Shown in pieces: positions 1 to 5,897 of a stretch of DNA of 9,982 nucleotides. The DNA comes from Chloroflexota bacterium (GTDB taxonomy: Bacteria > Chloroflexota > Dehalococcoidia > SM23-28-2 > RBG-16-64-32), in contig VBJS01000049.1 of the NCBI GenBank assembly GCA_005880055.1, positions 1 to 9,982 of the forward strand, written 5' to 3'. Every line of letters starts with the position of its first letter. The stretch's first letter is position 1. A program made the position numbers and the translations under genes. The notes below the pieces were generated by a model that was not told the origin of the DNA, searched no databases, and saw nothing but the letters and a program-made list of their open reading frames with translations.

Positions 1-2
1 CG

Positions 3-80
3 GCCCAGTTAGGCCAGGTGACATTAACAACTCTTAGTGCGGCGGTGTCCAGCCGACTAGACCTGAGCATGAACCAGTGA
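3..80 (+). CDS. possible C-terminal tail of a gene entering from the left edge
   Basis: One frame is open from the window edge to a TGA at 78-80 and gives about 25 residues, rich in Leu, Thr, Ser and Ala and ending in a short Arg/Asp/Asn/Gln-containing tail. The other two plus-strand frames hit stops within the first 36 bases. The composition would suit the end of a helical protein, but the piece is too short to assign to a family. It is followed by 48 bases and then the Lrp/AsnC-type gene on the same strand, so the two could be co-transcribed. An open stretch this short can occur by chance, so this is only a suggestion. Confidence 0.3.
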   Translation, partial: AQLGQVTLTTLSAAVSSRLDLSMNQ

Positions 81-128
81 CAGAATACCCCTGCCAAGTC
101 CGCAGGCGACGAAGCGGGCAGCACGAGT

Positions 129-362
129 ATGCGAGCCTACGTCCTGGTAGAGGCTGCGATGGGCAAGGCGGACTCAGTTGCCGCCGGAGTAAAGTCCCTC
201 GAAGGTGGCACAGTGAGGCTTGTGTCGGCCGACGTTGTTACCGGTCCGTTTGACGTCATAGTCCGAGTGGAGACGGATGATCTTGACGTGCTGGCCCGCT
301 GGGTGACCGAGAGAATCCAAGCCATTGATGGTGTTCAACGAACCATCACGTGCATCGCCTGA
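129..362 (+). CDS. stand-alone Lrp/AsnC ligand-binding (RAM) domain protein
   Basis: This 77-residue protein matches the effector-binding half of Lrp/AsnC regulators (the RAM or AsnC_trans_reg fold) without the DNA-binding helix-turn-helix. The pattern is visible in order: a first beta-strand (AYVLVEAAMGKA, residues 3-14), a helix, the strand and turn SADVVTGPFDVIVRVE (about 33-48), a second helix containing the 'WVTERIQAIDGV' segment, and the last strand RTITCIA. Family members of this length are known as small stand-alone RAM proteins. They form oligomers, bind small effectors such as amino acids, and may modulate full-length Lrp proteins. Which effector is used here cannot be read from the sequence. 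The ATG at 129 is chosen because homologues start at this strand; the ribosome binding site is weak. The next gene on this strand is 325 bases away, so a shared operon is not evident. Confidence 0.85.
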   Translation: MRAYVLVEAAMGKADSVAAGVKSLEGGTVRLVSADVVTGPFDVIVRVETDDLDVLARWVTERIQAIDGVQRTITCIA

Positions 363-687
363 TCGGGGGCACCCTTACCAAGATCATCAGCGCCTCTTCG
401 GCGTCAAAGCACACTAAGGCTGATTAGTGTCCGACCCCCTGAACGCGAGGAGAGTGGCTGTCGTCGCATCGGGGCGTTGCTCCGTGTAGACCCTCGTCGA
501 GGCAAAAAGCCATGGTGGGGCTTCGCCTACCGTCTCGGATACACCGCGAAGTAGCAGGGTAGCCAGCCAGAGGCGGAAGTAAACTACACCGTTGCTGAAA
601 CCATAGCCTTGCCCCGGGACTGGACGAGTACACTTTGGGGAGCGCGCCGAACGCGCCATGCATGTGACGAGAGACCGGAGAGTCATC
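363..687. other. intergenic stretch with no supported gene
   Basis: I see no convincing gene in these 325 bases; the open frames on both strands have no recognisable protein character. Two small hairpins follow the Lrp-like gene. One is CGCC/GGCG with a 5-base loop (391-403), and the other is the inverted repeat listed at 411-430. Neither is followed by a run of T, so a Rho-independent terminator is not supported. A TACACT at 629-634 could be a -10 for the DUF4389 gene, but there is no good -35 at the right distance. A purine-rich GGAG lies just upstream of the ATG at 688. Confidence 0.5.
411..430. repeat. perfect 7-bp inverted repeat with 6-base loop
   Basis: ACACTAA (411-417) and TTAGTGT (424-430) are exact reverse complements separated by GGCTGA. 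The stem is AT-rich with no T-run, so it resembles an operator-like dyad more than a terminator. It lies 49 bases past the stop of the Lrp/AsnC-type gene. No function is assigned, and a chance origin is possible. Confidence 0.3.
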
Positions 688-1536
688 ATGACATACCCCG
701 TCCAGTACGACACTCAATATCCAGACCGGTTCGTGCGCTGGAAACTGGTGATCTGGAAGCTTATAACATCCATCCCGCACCTCTTCATCCTCGCCGTCCT
801 CACATTCAGCCTTGCGGTGGTCGTACCGATCGGCTGGATTGCCATTCTTTTCACGGGGCGCTTCCCAAGAGGGCTGCATCAGTACGTGGCGGGCGTACTC
901 CGCTGGTGGACGCGGGTGCAGGTATACATGCTTTCCATGACGGATGAGTTCCCGCCGTTCAGTCTGTCGGCGGACGCTGGACCCACCGGGAGGAACGGAG
1001 AGATCAGGTCTTTAGTTGGTGGGGGTTTGCTCATCGGCCTAGTGGTCACGTCGTGCGCGGCGTTCGCAAGTTTTGGCGGCCAGCATATCACAAGGGAGAT
1101 TTCCTACCAGCGCCTCCTAGCGCGGGAATTGAAGGCTGAGGAGGCCAGCGCGACTGTCCATTCCGGCGTCGTGCAGCTCAGCGAGGCCAAGGATCCGGCC
1201 GACGCAGTCTTTGCGGGCCTGATCCGTCCGGAGGCCGGCCGCCGATTCTTGGAGTTCGACCTGGACATTGAAAATCAGCGCGGCGAGGGCGAGGTGATAG
1301 CGGTGCGGACTTCGTCTTTCTCACTTAGGGACACCACTAACGATAGACACGACCCGGTGCTCGTACTCGTGGGGGGCAGGGTCTCTCCGGCGGCCATAGA
1401 TAGCGGTCAAAAGGCCACCGTGAGGATCGTGTTTGAGGTGCCACAGGCGGCGGATCCCGCGGAGCTCCGCTACAACGTGCTCAACTATATCGCCAAGCCG
1501 CGTGTCGGCGAGACGATTGAGTACGAGTTCCGCTAG
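688..1536 (+). CDS. DUF4389 membrane protein with C-terminal extracytoplasmic domain
   Basis: This is a 282-residue membrane protein of unknown function. Residues about 5-95 match DUF4389: a YPVQYD...YPDRFVRWKL opening, a hydrophobic hairpin about 28-55 with the sequence SIPHLFIL, then IGWIAILFTGRFPRGLHQ, VLRWWTRVQVY and DEFPPFSL, all hallmarks of this family. A second membrane span covers about 109-128 (GGGLLIGLVVTSCAAFASFG). The rest, about 155-282, has alternating beta-strand character (FLEFDLDIEN, ATVRIVFEVP) like the DUF4352 immunoglobulin-type domains often found attached to DUF4389 in Actinobacteriota. That part probably lies outside the membrane. An upstream ATG at 658 is in frame, but 688 is preferred: it begins exactly where the family begins and has GGAG just upstream. 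The gene converges on the hydrolase with 73 bases between the stops and no clear terminator. Confidence 0.85.
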   Translation: MTYPVQYDTQYPDRFVRWKLVIWKLITSIPHLFILAVLTFSLAVVVPIGWIAILFTGRFPRGLHQYVAGVLRWWTRVQVYMLSMTDEFPPFSLSADAGPTGRNGEIRSLVGGGLLIGLVVTSCAAFASFGGQHITREISYQRLLARELKAEEASATVHSGVVQLSEAKDPADAVFAGLIRPEAGRRFLEFDLDIENQRGEGEVIAVRTSSFSLRDTTNDRHDPVLVLVGGRVSPAAIDSGQKATVRIVFEVPQAADPAELRYNVLNYIAKPRVGETIEYEFR

Positions 1537-1609
1537 TCGTCCGCGCCTTGCATATGAGTGCTTCAGATTCTCTGGCCAGGCTGCCAACCAACACCCTCTG
1601 CGACCAAGT

Positions 1610-2647
1610 TCACACCTCAGTCCCCTCAGCGAAGACCTCCCGATGCTCGGTGCGCATAGCGTCAGTTGTGTCGCTGAGCCACCTGGCGATGGTGTTGGCA
1701 ACTTGAACGGGATCGTCCAGCCAGACCGCATGGCCCGCGCCCGGCATGATCTCTAGCTCACAATTGGGCAGGGCCTTTACGAATTCACGAGCGATGTCTT
1801 CGCCGCCGAACGGGTCCTCCTGACCCCAGAGGAAGTACACCGGCGTCCGGATCGTCGTCAGCAAAGTCTTGGGCAGGAGCACGCTGTTGTTCATCCCCCA
1901 CAGCTTAATGATCCGAGGCCCCGTCTTGATCTCGTTTCGCATCGTGTCCGTGTCGCGGAGGAGCGCCACATAAGCGTCGATCAATTCTTGCGAGATCCGC
2001 CCGGCATCTAGTGCCTGACGAAGCCCGATACTGCGGAACATCATGCGGACCATGCGCTCGTTCGGCGGCACGGCGGTCATCAACCACGCAAGTGCGGGAA
2101 CGCCCGTGATCCGCATGATCAAAGGGAATCCGGCCGTCGGCGCTCCTATTGTCCAGCCTAGCTGCACCATTCGCCCAATGCGTTCGGGGTGCGCGGCCGC
2201 TGTGCGCAGCACCATGTAACCACCAAATGACGTGGCGACCAGGTGCGCCTTGTTAATCTGCATGGCATCAAGCACGTCGACTATCAGCGCCTCGGCAAAC
2301 GTTCCCAGCGCTTTCACATCGTCGAATCGAGCGTCGAGCGGATCGCTTAGGCCGCAGCCCGGGCGGTCGAGCATCACGCAACGAAACCCACTCAGTTGCG
2401 CGGCCAACTGAGCCCAGCTAGTGCCGCTGTTTGACCCACCGTGCACGAACACCACTGCCGGCCCCTGCCCCAACTCCTGCACACGAACCGTGACGCCGAT
2501 GCGAGGAAGACGCACCAGCTGCTCAGTCGGGGTTACACCAAGCGATCGCCAAAGCCGTCGTTCTGATTCGCGGTATCGCTGTTCGTTCACTGCTGGCTCT
2601 TCGCGCCGGCGCGTGTATGGCGCGTTTCTGACAATCGCACGAGACAC
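1610..2647 (-). CDS. alpha/beta hydrolase
   Basis: This is an alpha/beta-hydrolase fold enzyme of up to 345 residues, probably cytoplasmic; the substrate is unknown. Visible in order are the oxyanion-hole strand VVFVHGG (about 65-71), the strand CVMLDRPGCGLSD (about 90-102), the nucleophile elbow with Ser140, the acid WGQEDPF (Asp278) and the catalytic histidine GAGHAVWLDDP (His306). The elbow reads A-T-S-F-G rather than the usual G-x-S-x-G, a known tolerated variant. An insert of about 70 residues between strands 6 and 7 forms the expected cap. The start is uncertain. The GTG at 2645-2647 opens the frame but sits on top of an AGGAGG-like sequence, too close to use it. A GTG at 2588-2590 (giving 326 residues, starting VNEQRYRE) has GAAGAG six bases upstream and lies nearer to where homology begins. 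No partner gene adjoins it. Confidence 0.85.
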   Translation of the reverse strand: MSRAIVRNAPYTRRREEPAVNEQRYRESERRLWRSLGVTPTEQLVRLPRIGVTVRVQELGQGPAVVFVHGGSNSGTSWAQLAAQLSGFRCVMLDRPGCGLSDPLDARFDDVKALGTFAEALIVDVLDAMQINKAHLVATSFGGYMVLRTAAAHPERIGRMVQLGWTIGAPTAGFPLIMRITGVPALAWLMTAVPPNERMVRMMFRSIGLRQALDAGRISQELIDAYVALLRDTDTMRNEIKTGPRIIKLWGMNNSVLLPKTLLTTIRTPVYFLWGQEDPFGGEDIAREFVKALPNCELEIMPGAGHAVWLDDPVQVANTIARWLSDTTDAMRTEHREVFAEGTEV

Positions 2648-2872
2648 CTCCTGACAACGATATCCCTCTTGCCAAGGTTGCGCCGCAAGTCTAACGCGAT
2701 TCGGAAGCCGGAGCTACAACTGGACCCTCAGATCGTATCCACGATCGACGCTCTGAGCACAACCTTGCACACGGCCTGTGCCTCACGAAAGAGCCGTTAA
2801 TCGGCATCTGTCAAGCGAGGCGACAATAAGTGTCGTTAGTGCTCCTCGCAAGTCCCTCGCCTATCACGGTCA
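2648..2872. other. intergenic stretch upstream of the hydrolase
   Basis: No gene is supported here. The open frame that begins at 2830 on the plus strand has no protein character until it reaches the broken gene at 3040. On the minus strand a TTGACA occurs at 2808-2813 (read as TGTCAA on plus), but no matching -10 follows at 16-18 bases. A TAGACT on the minus strand near 2690-2695 is a weak -10 candidate for the hydrolase. An AGGAGG-like sequence on the minus strand abuts the outermost GTG of the hydrolase. Confidence 0.4.
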
Positions 2873-2943
2873 TGCGAAGTAGCGCGCTGAGTGGGGGGCA
2901 TTTGCTTCCCAAGCAGAGGGCCCCGCCTATCAGACCTCATCCA
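2873..2943 (+). pseudogene. decayed tRNA-Gly(CCC)-like relic
   Basis: The core is an intact anticodon arm. The stem TTTGC (2901-2905) pairs with GCAGA (2913-2917, one G-T pair) around a TTCCCAA loop with CCC at the anticodon positions, followed by GGGCC. Upstream, GTAG (2879) and a GAGTGGGGGGCA stretch loosely resemble the D-arm of a tRNA-Gly. Downstream, TCCA at 2940-2943 falls where a discriminator plus CCA would be. The T-arm is gone: only 14 bases separate the GGGCCCCG block from TCCA, where the copy at 6851-6895 has 21. TTCCCAAG..AGAGGGCC..CG matches that copy at 18 of 20 positions, and the flank beyond CCA also matches. This is therefore a relic, not a working tRNA. Taken alone the match could be chance; the colinear flank makes common origin more likely. 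Confidence 0.5.
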
Positions 2944-2982
2944 GGTACGAATCTGAGGCCACAAGCTATGCAGGCAGATGGC
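2941..2982 (+). repeat. copy 1 of a dispersed repeat (partner at 7001-7044)
   Basis: By hand alignment this block and 7001-7044 agree at about 34 of 44 columns with two single-base gaps. The matches include two uninterrupted 10-base blocks: AGGTACGAAT near the left end and GGCAGATGGC at the right end. Both copies run in the same orientation. Here the repeat overlaps the end of the tRNA-like relic and lies 57 bases before the ATG of the broken gene at 3040. It is short, non-coding and has no terminal inverted repeats that I can see. Confidence 0.6.
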
Positions 2983-3039
2983 CTAGCCCCAATTTCAGCC
3001 GCTCTGCTTTCCTCGCAAACGTGGTTATCGTTGCTTCAA

Positions 3040-3246
3040 ATGTCGGCGACCAAGCGCGCTCTATTGATCGGGATGCTCGGTCCAGTGCTCCAAGCGGCCG
3101 GTGTGACCTAGGACCTACTTGACCACGGGGTCTTCAATCACAGCGGGCTTCAGCATCTCACAATGGAGCATATCGTCACCGGGCCCGCGCACCTGATGAT
3201 GTTCGTGGGTGCCGGCGGGCTTCAAGCGGCGGGGGCTGCAGAGTGA
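3040..3246 (+). pseudogene. small membrane-protein gene broken by an in-frame TAG
   Basis: Read from the ATG at 3040, the frame gives MSATKRALLIGMLGPVLQAA-G-V-T, then TAG (3109-3111), then continues in the same frame for 44 more codons to TGA at 3244. The text after the stop, with HLTMEHIVTGPAHLMMFVG, has the look of the rest of a small hydrophobic protein with two membrane segments, of the kind annotated as hypothetical in Actinobacteriota. In such proteins the position of the stop would hold Trp, so a single TGG-to-TAG change explains it. The C-terminus is also short: GLQAAGAAE echoes the earlier VLQAAGV, and CAAGCGGC recurs at the DNA level, suggesting a rearranged or truncated end. There is no clear ribosome binding site. 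The family match is from memory of the pattern, not a search. Confidence 0.5.
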
Positions 3247-3342
3247 TCCCTCACGATTGATGCCGCATACCCGATGGCACTCCACGGAAACGGGATAACC
3301 CAGCGACAGTGCAGCAACGATACAGAGCGGGACGCATGGGCG

Positions 3343-4518
3343 TCAGTAGAAGATAAGCCCGGCTACGGCCGCCAAACCGACTATGAGCGGTTCCTTGACG
3401 CGGAACCTAAGGAGAAGCGCGAGAGCCACCAGGGCAATGATCACAGTCGGAATGTCGTCAACCGCCTGACGGGTAAGTACGAAGGCTGCTCCCGCGATGG
3501 CACCAGCGGCAGCGGCGGTGGCTCCCCGTACGAACGCTTTTACGTGGGGGTTATCTCGATAGCGGAGGAACCAGCGACCGGGAACGACGACACCCAGGTA
3601 TATCGGGGTAAAGATTCCGACAGTGGCGACGATAGCTCCGACCAGTCCGCCAACCAGGTAACCGATAAACGTGGCCGTGATGACTACTGGGCCGGGGGTT
3701 ATGAGCCCCATGGCGACCGCGTCGAGGAACTGGGCCTCGGTCAGCCAGTGATGTTGTTCGACCACTCCTGACCGGAGGAACGGCACGATCGCAAGGCCGC
3801 TCCCAAAGATGAACGCGCCAGCCTTCAGGAAAAAAAGGAACAACGAGACGTTCGTGGCTAGTGTGGCAGCACCGAAAAGAAAGCTGTGGCCGACAGCGAG
3901 CAGGATAGGATTCCTCAAGCGCCGAAACAGGAAGGCGGGCGGCGCCTCGATAAGCATCACGACCAGCCCGGCTCCGACAAAGAGATAGGCGATCTCGGTC
4001 TCAGTTACGGCTGTAATCATGAAGAGCGCGCCGGATACGGCCCAAAGCTTCGGGTCTTTCTTGTTCGTCGTTCGCGCGAGCTTGTAGGCGGCCACGCCGA
4101 TGATCGCCATGACCCCGGGCGCGATGCCGTAGAAGAGCGCTTGCACCCAGCTGAGACCCTGATAGCGCACGTAAAAATACGCGACGGTTAGCACGATCAC
4201 GAACGAGGGCAAGATGAAGGCGACAGCCGTCACGAGAGCACCCACCGCGCGGGCGCGTAAGTAACCCACCCACATGACGACCTGTGCCGCGAGCGGGCCC
4301 GGCATCGTTTGGCCCAGCGCGATACCGTCGAGAAAATCGCGCTCTGCGATCCAGCGCCGCTGCTCTACAAGATCGCGCTGCATGTACCCGACGGTAGCTA
4401 TCGGACCGCCGAAGCCAAAGGTACCTAAGTGCAGGAAATATCGCAGATACGCGCCAAAGGCAGGACTGATTGCTCCCTCTGTATCTGGGGGTGACTGTTC
4501 AGATGTAACGGTGTGCAC
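3343..4518 (-). CDS. chrA: chromate transporter ChrA (two CHR domains)
   Basis: This inner-membrane protein of 391 residues belongs to the long-chain CHR family, which exports chromate from the cytoplasm using the proton gradient. The two homologous halves are clear. The N-terminal half has FGFGGPIATVGYM (34-46), WIAERDFLDGIALGQTMPGP (56-75) and the hydrophobic run after FILPSF (101-106). The C-terminal half has GAFIFGSGLAIVPFL (234-248), WLTEAQFLDAVAMGLITPGP (258-277) and TATFIGYLVGG (281-291). Together they account for about ten membrane segments, the normal length for the family. The start is the GTG at 4516-4518: an in-frame TAA lies four codons upstream, and no Shine-Dalgarno is obvious, which may mean translational coupling or a leader. 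It is the last gene of a same-strand run with the ChrB-domain and small membrane proteins. Sulfate or other oxyanion transport is a less likely alternative. Confidence 0.93.
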   Translation of the reverse strand: MHTVTSEQSPPDTEGAISPAFGAYLRYFLHLGTFGFGGPIATVGYMQRDLVEQRRWIAERDFLDGIALGQTMPGPLAAQVVMWVGYLRARAVGALVTAVAFILPSFVIVLTVAYFYVRYQGLSWVQALFYGIAPGVMAIIGVAAYKLARTTNKKDPKLWAVSGALFMITAVTETEIAYLFVGAGLVVMLIEAPPAFLFRRLRNPILLAVGHSFLFGAATLATNVSLFLFFLKAGAFIFGSGLAIVPFLRSGVVEQHHWLTEAQFLDAVAMGLITPGPVVITATFIGYLVGGLVGAIVATVGIFTPIYLGVVVPGRWFLRYRDNPHVKAFVRGATAAAAGAIAGAAFVLTRQAVDDIPTVIIALVALALLLRFRVKEPLIVGLAAVAGLIFY

Positions 4519-4565
4519 CGCTACGGCTTAACACAGCTCGCTGACGGTTAGGCATTTGTGAGGAT

Positions 4566-4658
4566 TTACAGCATCCTCGCATGCATTAGTCGGCAAGAGC
4601 TGGTCGCCCGTTTAAGGGTCAGTTCGTGGAGACTGACGTGACCAACCTTTTCGCTCAT
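4566..4658 (-). CDS. possible 30-codon ORF between the membrane protein and chrA
   Basis: An ATG at 4656-4658 (minus strand) is preceded by AGAGGAG with seven bases between AGGAG and the ATG, one of the best ribosome binding sites in this cluster. It lies 20 bases after the stop of the upstream membrane protein. It encodes 30 residues beginning MSEKVGHVSLHELTLKRA and ends at TAA (4566-4568), 47 bases before chrA. No family is recognised. Its first 15 residues resemble the 'VSLxEL' lead-in seen before the first membrane segment of many ChrA proteins, so it may be a remnant of an alternative chrA N-terminus, or a leader peptide that couples translation. It is in a different frame from chrA. It could also be non-functional. 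Confidence 0.35.
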   Translation of the reverse strand: MSEKVGHVSLHELTLKRATSSCRLMHARML

Positions 4659-4678
4659 CGGGATACTCCTCTGTTCTA

Positions 4679-5041
4679 TCACAAAACGAAGATGTCGAAT
4701 ACAAACGCGACTACACCCGCCACTGCTGCCGAGCCGATGACGCGTAGAGCAGTCTCCTTCGGCTCATATGCGGTCAGGGCAAGGGCCGCAAGCACGAAAG
4801 CCAGGACCCCGCTGCCCGCGTCCTGCCAGCTTGCCATTACGACGGGGGCATCCACGTCGAATCCACTCGCATCTGCCTCGTTCAGAAGGAGGTTCCAGCC
4901 GATCCAACCGAGCACTGTCGCCACTCCAGCGATGAGCCAGCGGTAACGGCCCCGGGACCACGGCAGCACGAGGAGCGCCAAGCTCGCCAGGATGCCGGCG
5001 ATCAGGGCGAAGATGAAGATGTCCCTTGTTTTGAACAGCAT
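4679..5041 (-). CDS. small integral membrane protein, function unknown
   Basis: I do not recognise this 120-residue protein. It has four hydrophobic stretches: residues about 7-27 (after MLFKTRD), 36-52 (IAGVATVLGWIGWNLLL), 77-92 (GSGVLAFVLAALALTA) and 101-119 (VIGSAAVAGVVAFVFDIFV). A polar loop of about 25 residues between the second and third (NEADASGFDVDAPVVMASWQDA) is acidic. It contains no cysteines or histidine clusters. It lies between the ChrB-domain gene (101 bases upstream) and chrA on the same strand, so co-expression is likely and a role in chromate handling or in assembly of ChrA is possible but unproven. The ATG at 5039-5041 is the only near-N-terminal Met; its ribosome binding site is weak (TTAGGT directly before it). 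Confidence 0.75.
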   Translation of the reverse strand: MLFKTRDIFIFALIAGILASLALLVLPWSRGRYRWLIAGVATVLGWIGWNLLLNEADASGFDVDAPVVMASWQDAGSGVLAFVLAALALTAYEPKETALRVIGSAAVAGVVAFVFDIFVL

Positions 5042-5142
5042 ACCTAACGATCAATCTCTGTGAGCGCCAGGACGCCTGCTCGAATAGACAAAAGGCGAAA
5101 GGGTGCGCGTGCGGGAATCTCAAGCAATCGTATGCGCCCCCT

Positions 5143-5574
5143 TTATCCGGTCTGGACGAGGTTCTGGCAGTAAGCGTAAAGGGCATGGTAAACGGGGAGC
5201 TCAGCGGCGAGCTGCTCGGAGTCGTCGATGTAGGCAAGCTGGAAACCGGTAGCAATCGCCTCGAGACCTCGCGATTCCGGCGTGAGGTCTTTGGCGGCGG
5301 TGTCGGCGCCCCGCACGATGAGCGCGAGCCTTTTGAGCGCCGGGTCGCTCAAACTGTACTTCTTAATAATCGCGTCAAAGCTGCACTCAGGTCCATGGTG
5401 TCCCAGCTCTATGTTGGGCACGTCGTACGGCGTAGCGCCTTCACGTTCAGCGACGGCCATCACCTGGTCGGCTGGCGCATAAAGGAACTCCGCGTCCGGG
5501 TCGACGAACTTCTTGATCAACCATGGGCACGCAACCCTATCGACTTTCGGATTGGCTCTTGTTACCCACTTCAT
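5143..5574 (-). CDS. chrB: chromate resistance protein, ChrB C-terminal domain
   Basis: This 143-residue protein corresponds to the C-terminal domain of ChrB (Chrom_Resist family) and lacks the N-terminal regulatory part of full-length ChrB. Diagnostic pieces are MKWVTRANPKVDRVACPWLI (1-20), FVDPDAEFLYAP (23-34), the conserved IELGHHGPECSFDAI (55-69), which offers His59, His60, Glu63, Cys64 and Asp67 as likely metal or oxyanion ligands, and LALIVRGADT (83-92). ChrB proteins are required with ChrA for full chromate resistance and in some bacteria regulate the operon in response to chromate. Stand-alone C-terminal domains like this one are common, and their exact reaction is not established. 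The start is firm: AAGGAG lies seven bases before the ATG. It is the first gene of the minus-strand cluster, downstream of a candidate promoter and dyad at 5625-5658. Confidence 0.9.
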   Translation of the reverse strand: MKWVTRANPKVDRVACPWLIKKFVDPDAEFLYAPADQVMAVAEREGATPYDVPNIELGHHGPECSFDAIIKKYSLSDPALKRLALIVRGADTAAKDLTPESRGLEAIATGFQLAYIDDSEQLAAELPVYHALYAYCQNLVQTG

Positions 5575-5624
5575 CTCGAATCTCCTTCGGTTGAATGCTC
5601 GGGCATCTGGGAAATCCGCCCGCT

Positions 5625-5653
5625 AGTCTATGACAGAACATCCTGAAGGTCAT
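5625..5653 (-). promoter_or_regulatory. candidate promoter of the chromate cluster
   Basis: On the minus strand ATGACC (5653-5648) and TAGACT (5630-5625) are separated by exactly 17 bases. Each matches four of six positions of the sigma70-type consensus (TTGACA and TATAAT). The -10 lies about 50 bases upstream of the chrB-domain ATG, leaving a short leader with a good ribosome binding site. The match is moderate, but its position and the overlapping dyad support it. Confidence 0.4.
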
Positions 5654-5658
5654 GGACT
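5625..5658. promoter_or_regulatory. inverted repeat overlapping the chromate-cluster promoter, candidate operator
   Basis: AGTCTATGAC (5625-5634) and GTCATGGACT (5649-5658) are inverted copies agreeing at 9 of 10 positions, with a 14-base spacer. The left arm covers the candidate -10 and the right arm covers the candidate -35. A dimeric regulator bound here would block RNA polymerase, the expected arrangement for repression relieved by chromate. No regulator gene for it is visible in the window; the local ChrB protein lacks the N-terminal regulatory part. Confidence 0.45.
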
Positions 5659-5721
5659 TGTCCGGTTCGGGCATCGGACGAATCCGGGAGTTAGGCGAGT
5701 TTCGAATCGCACTACCGGACT

Positions 5722-5742
5722 CGCTATAAAGATCAGATAGCG
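5722..5742. repeat. 6-bp perfect inverted repeat in the divergent intergenic region
   Basis: CGCTAT (5722-5727) and ATAGCG (5737-5742) are exact inverted copies around a nine-base AT-rich spacer. They lie between the promoter candidates of the two divergent genes, 37 bases upstream of the -35 at 5779. A longer GCGAGT/ACTCGC pair (5695-5700 and 5719-5724) overlaps it. These may be regulator sites, but short dyads of this kind also occur by chance. Confidence 0.25.
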
Positions 5743-5778
5743 TGCCGCTTCGTCGCGCCGGCTCTTAGCGCCTCCAAG

Positions 5779-5807
5779 TTGACGGCTTATAAACGAAGTG
5801 TTATATG
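5779..5807 (+). promoter_or_regulatory. candidate sigma70-type promoter of the secreted-protein gene
   Basis: TTGACG (5779-5784) matches five of six -35 positions. It is followed after 17 bases by TATATG (5802-5807), or after 16 bases by TTATAT. The region is AT-rich against a GC-rich background. Transcription would begin about 5814 and leave a leader of about 85 bases before the ATG at 5898. This is the best promoter match in the window. Confidence 0.55.
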
Positions 5808-5897
5808 GTGGCGTGAACTTTACGAAGAGAAGAAGCTCATGAAAGAGGTGATCTGGTCCCTCTTCGTTTGGCAGGAGTTGCGAAAGGAGGACATCTG

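Noticed and set aside
414..879. Two overlapping minus-strand open frames upstream of and into the DUF4389 gene
   Set aside because: They are antisense to, or in the intergenic space before, a well-supported plus-strand gene and show no recognisable domain or ribosome binding site.
2830..3039. N-terminal 70 codons of a GTG-initiated plus-strand open frame
   Set aside because: They run through the tRNA-like relic and the repeat and have no protein character; only the part from 3040 looks coding.
3274..3771. Plus-strand open frame of 165 codons
   Set aside because: It is antisense to chrA, highly polar and low-complexity (many Asp, Ser, Gly, Arg), and has no family pattern; chrA explains the region.
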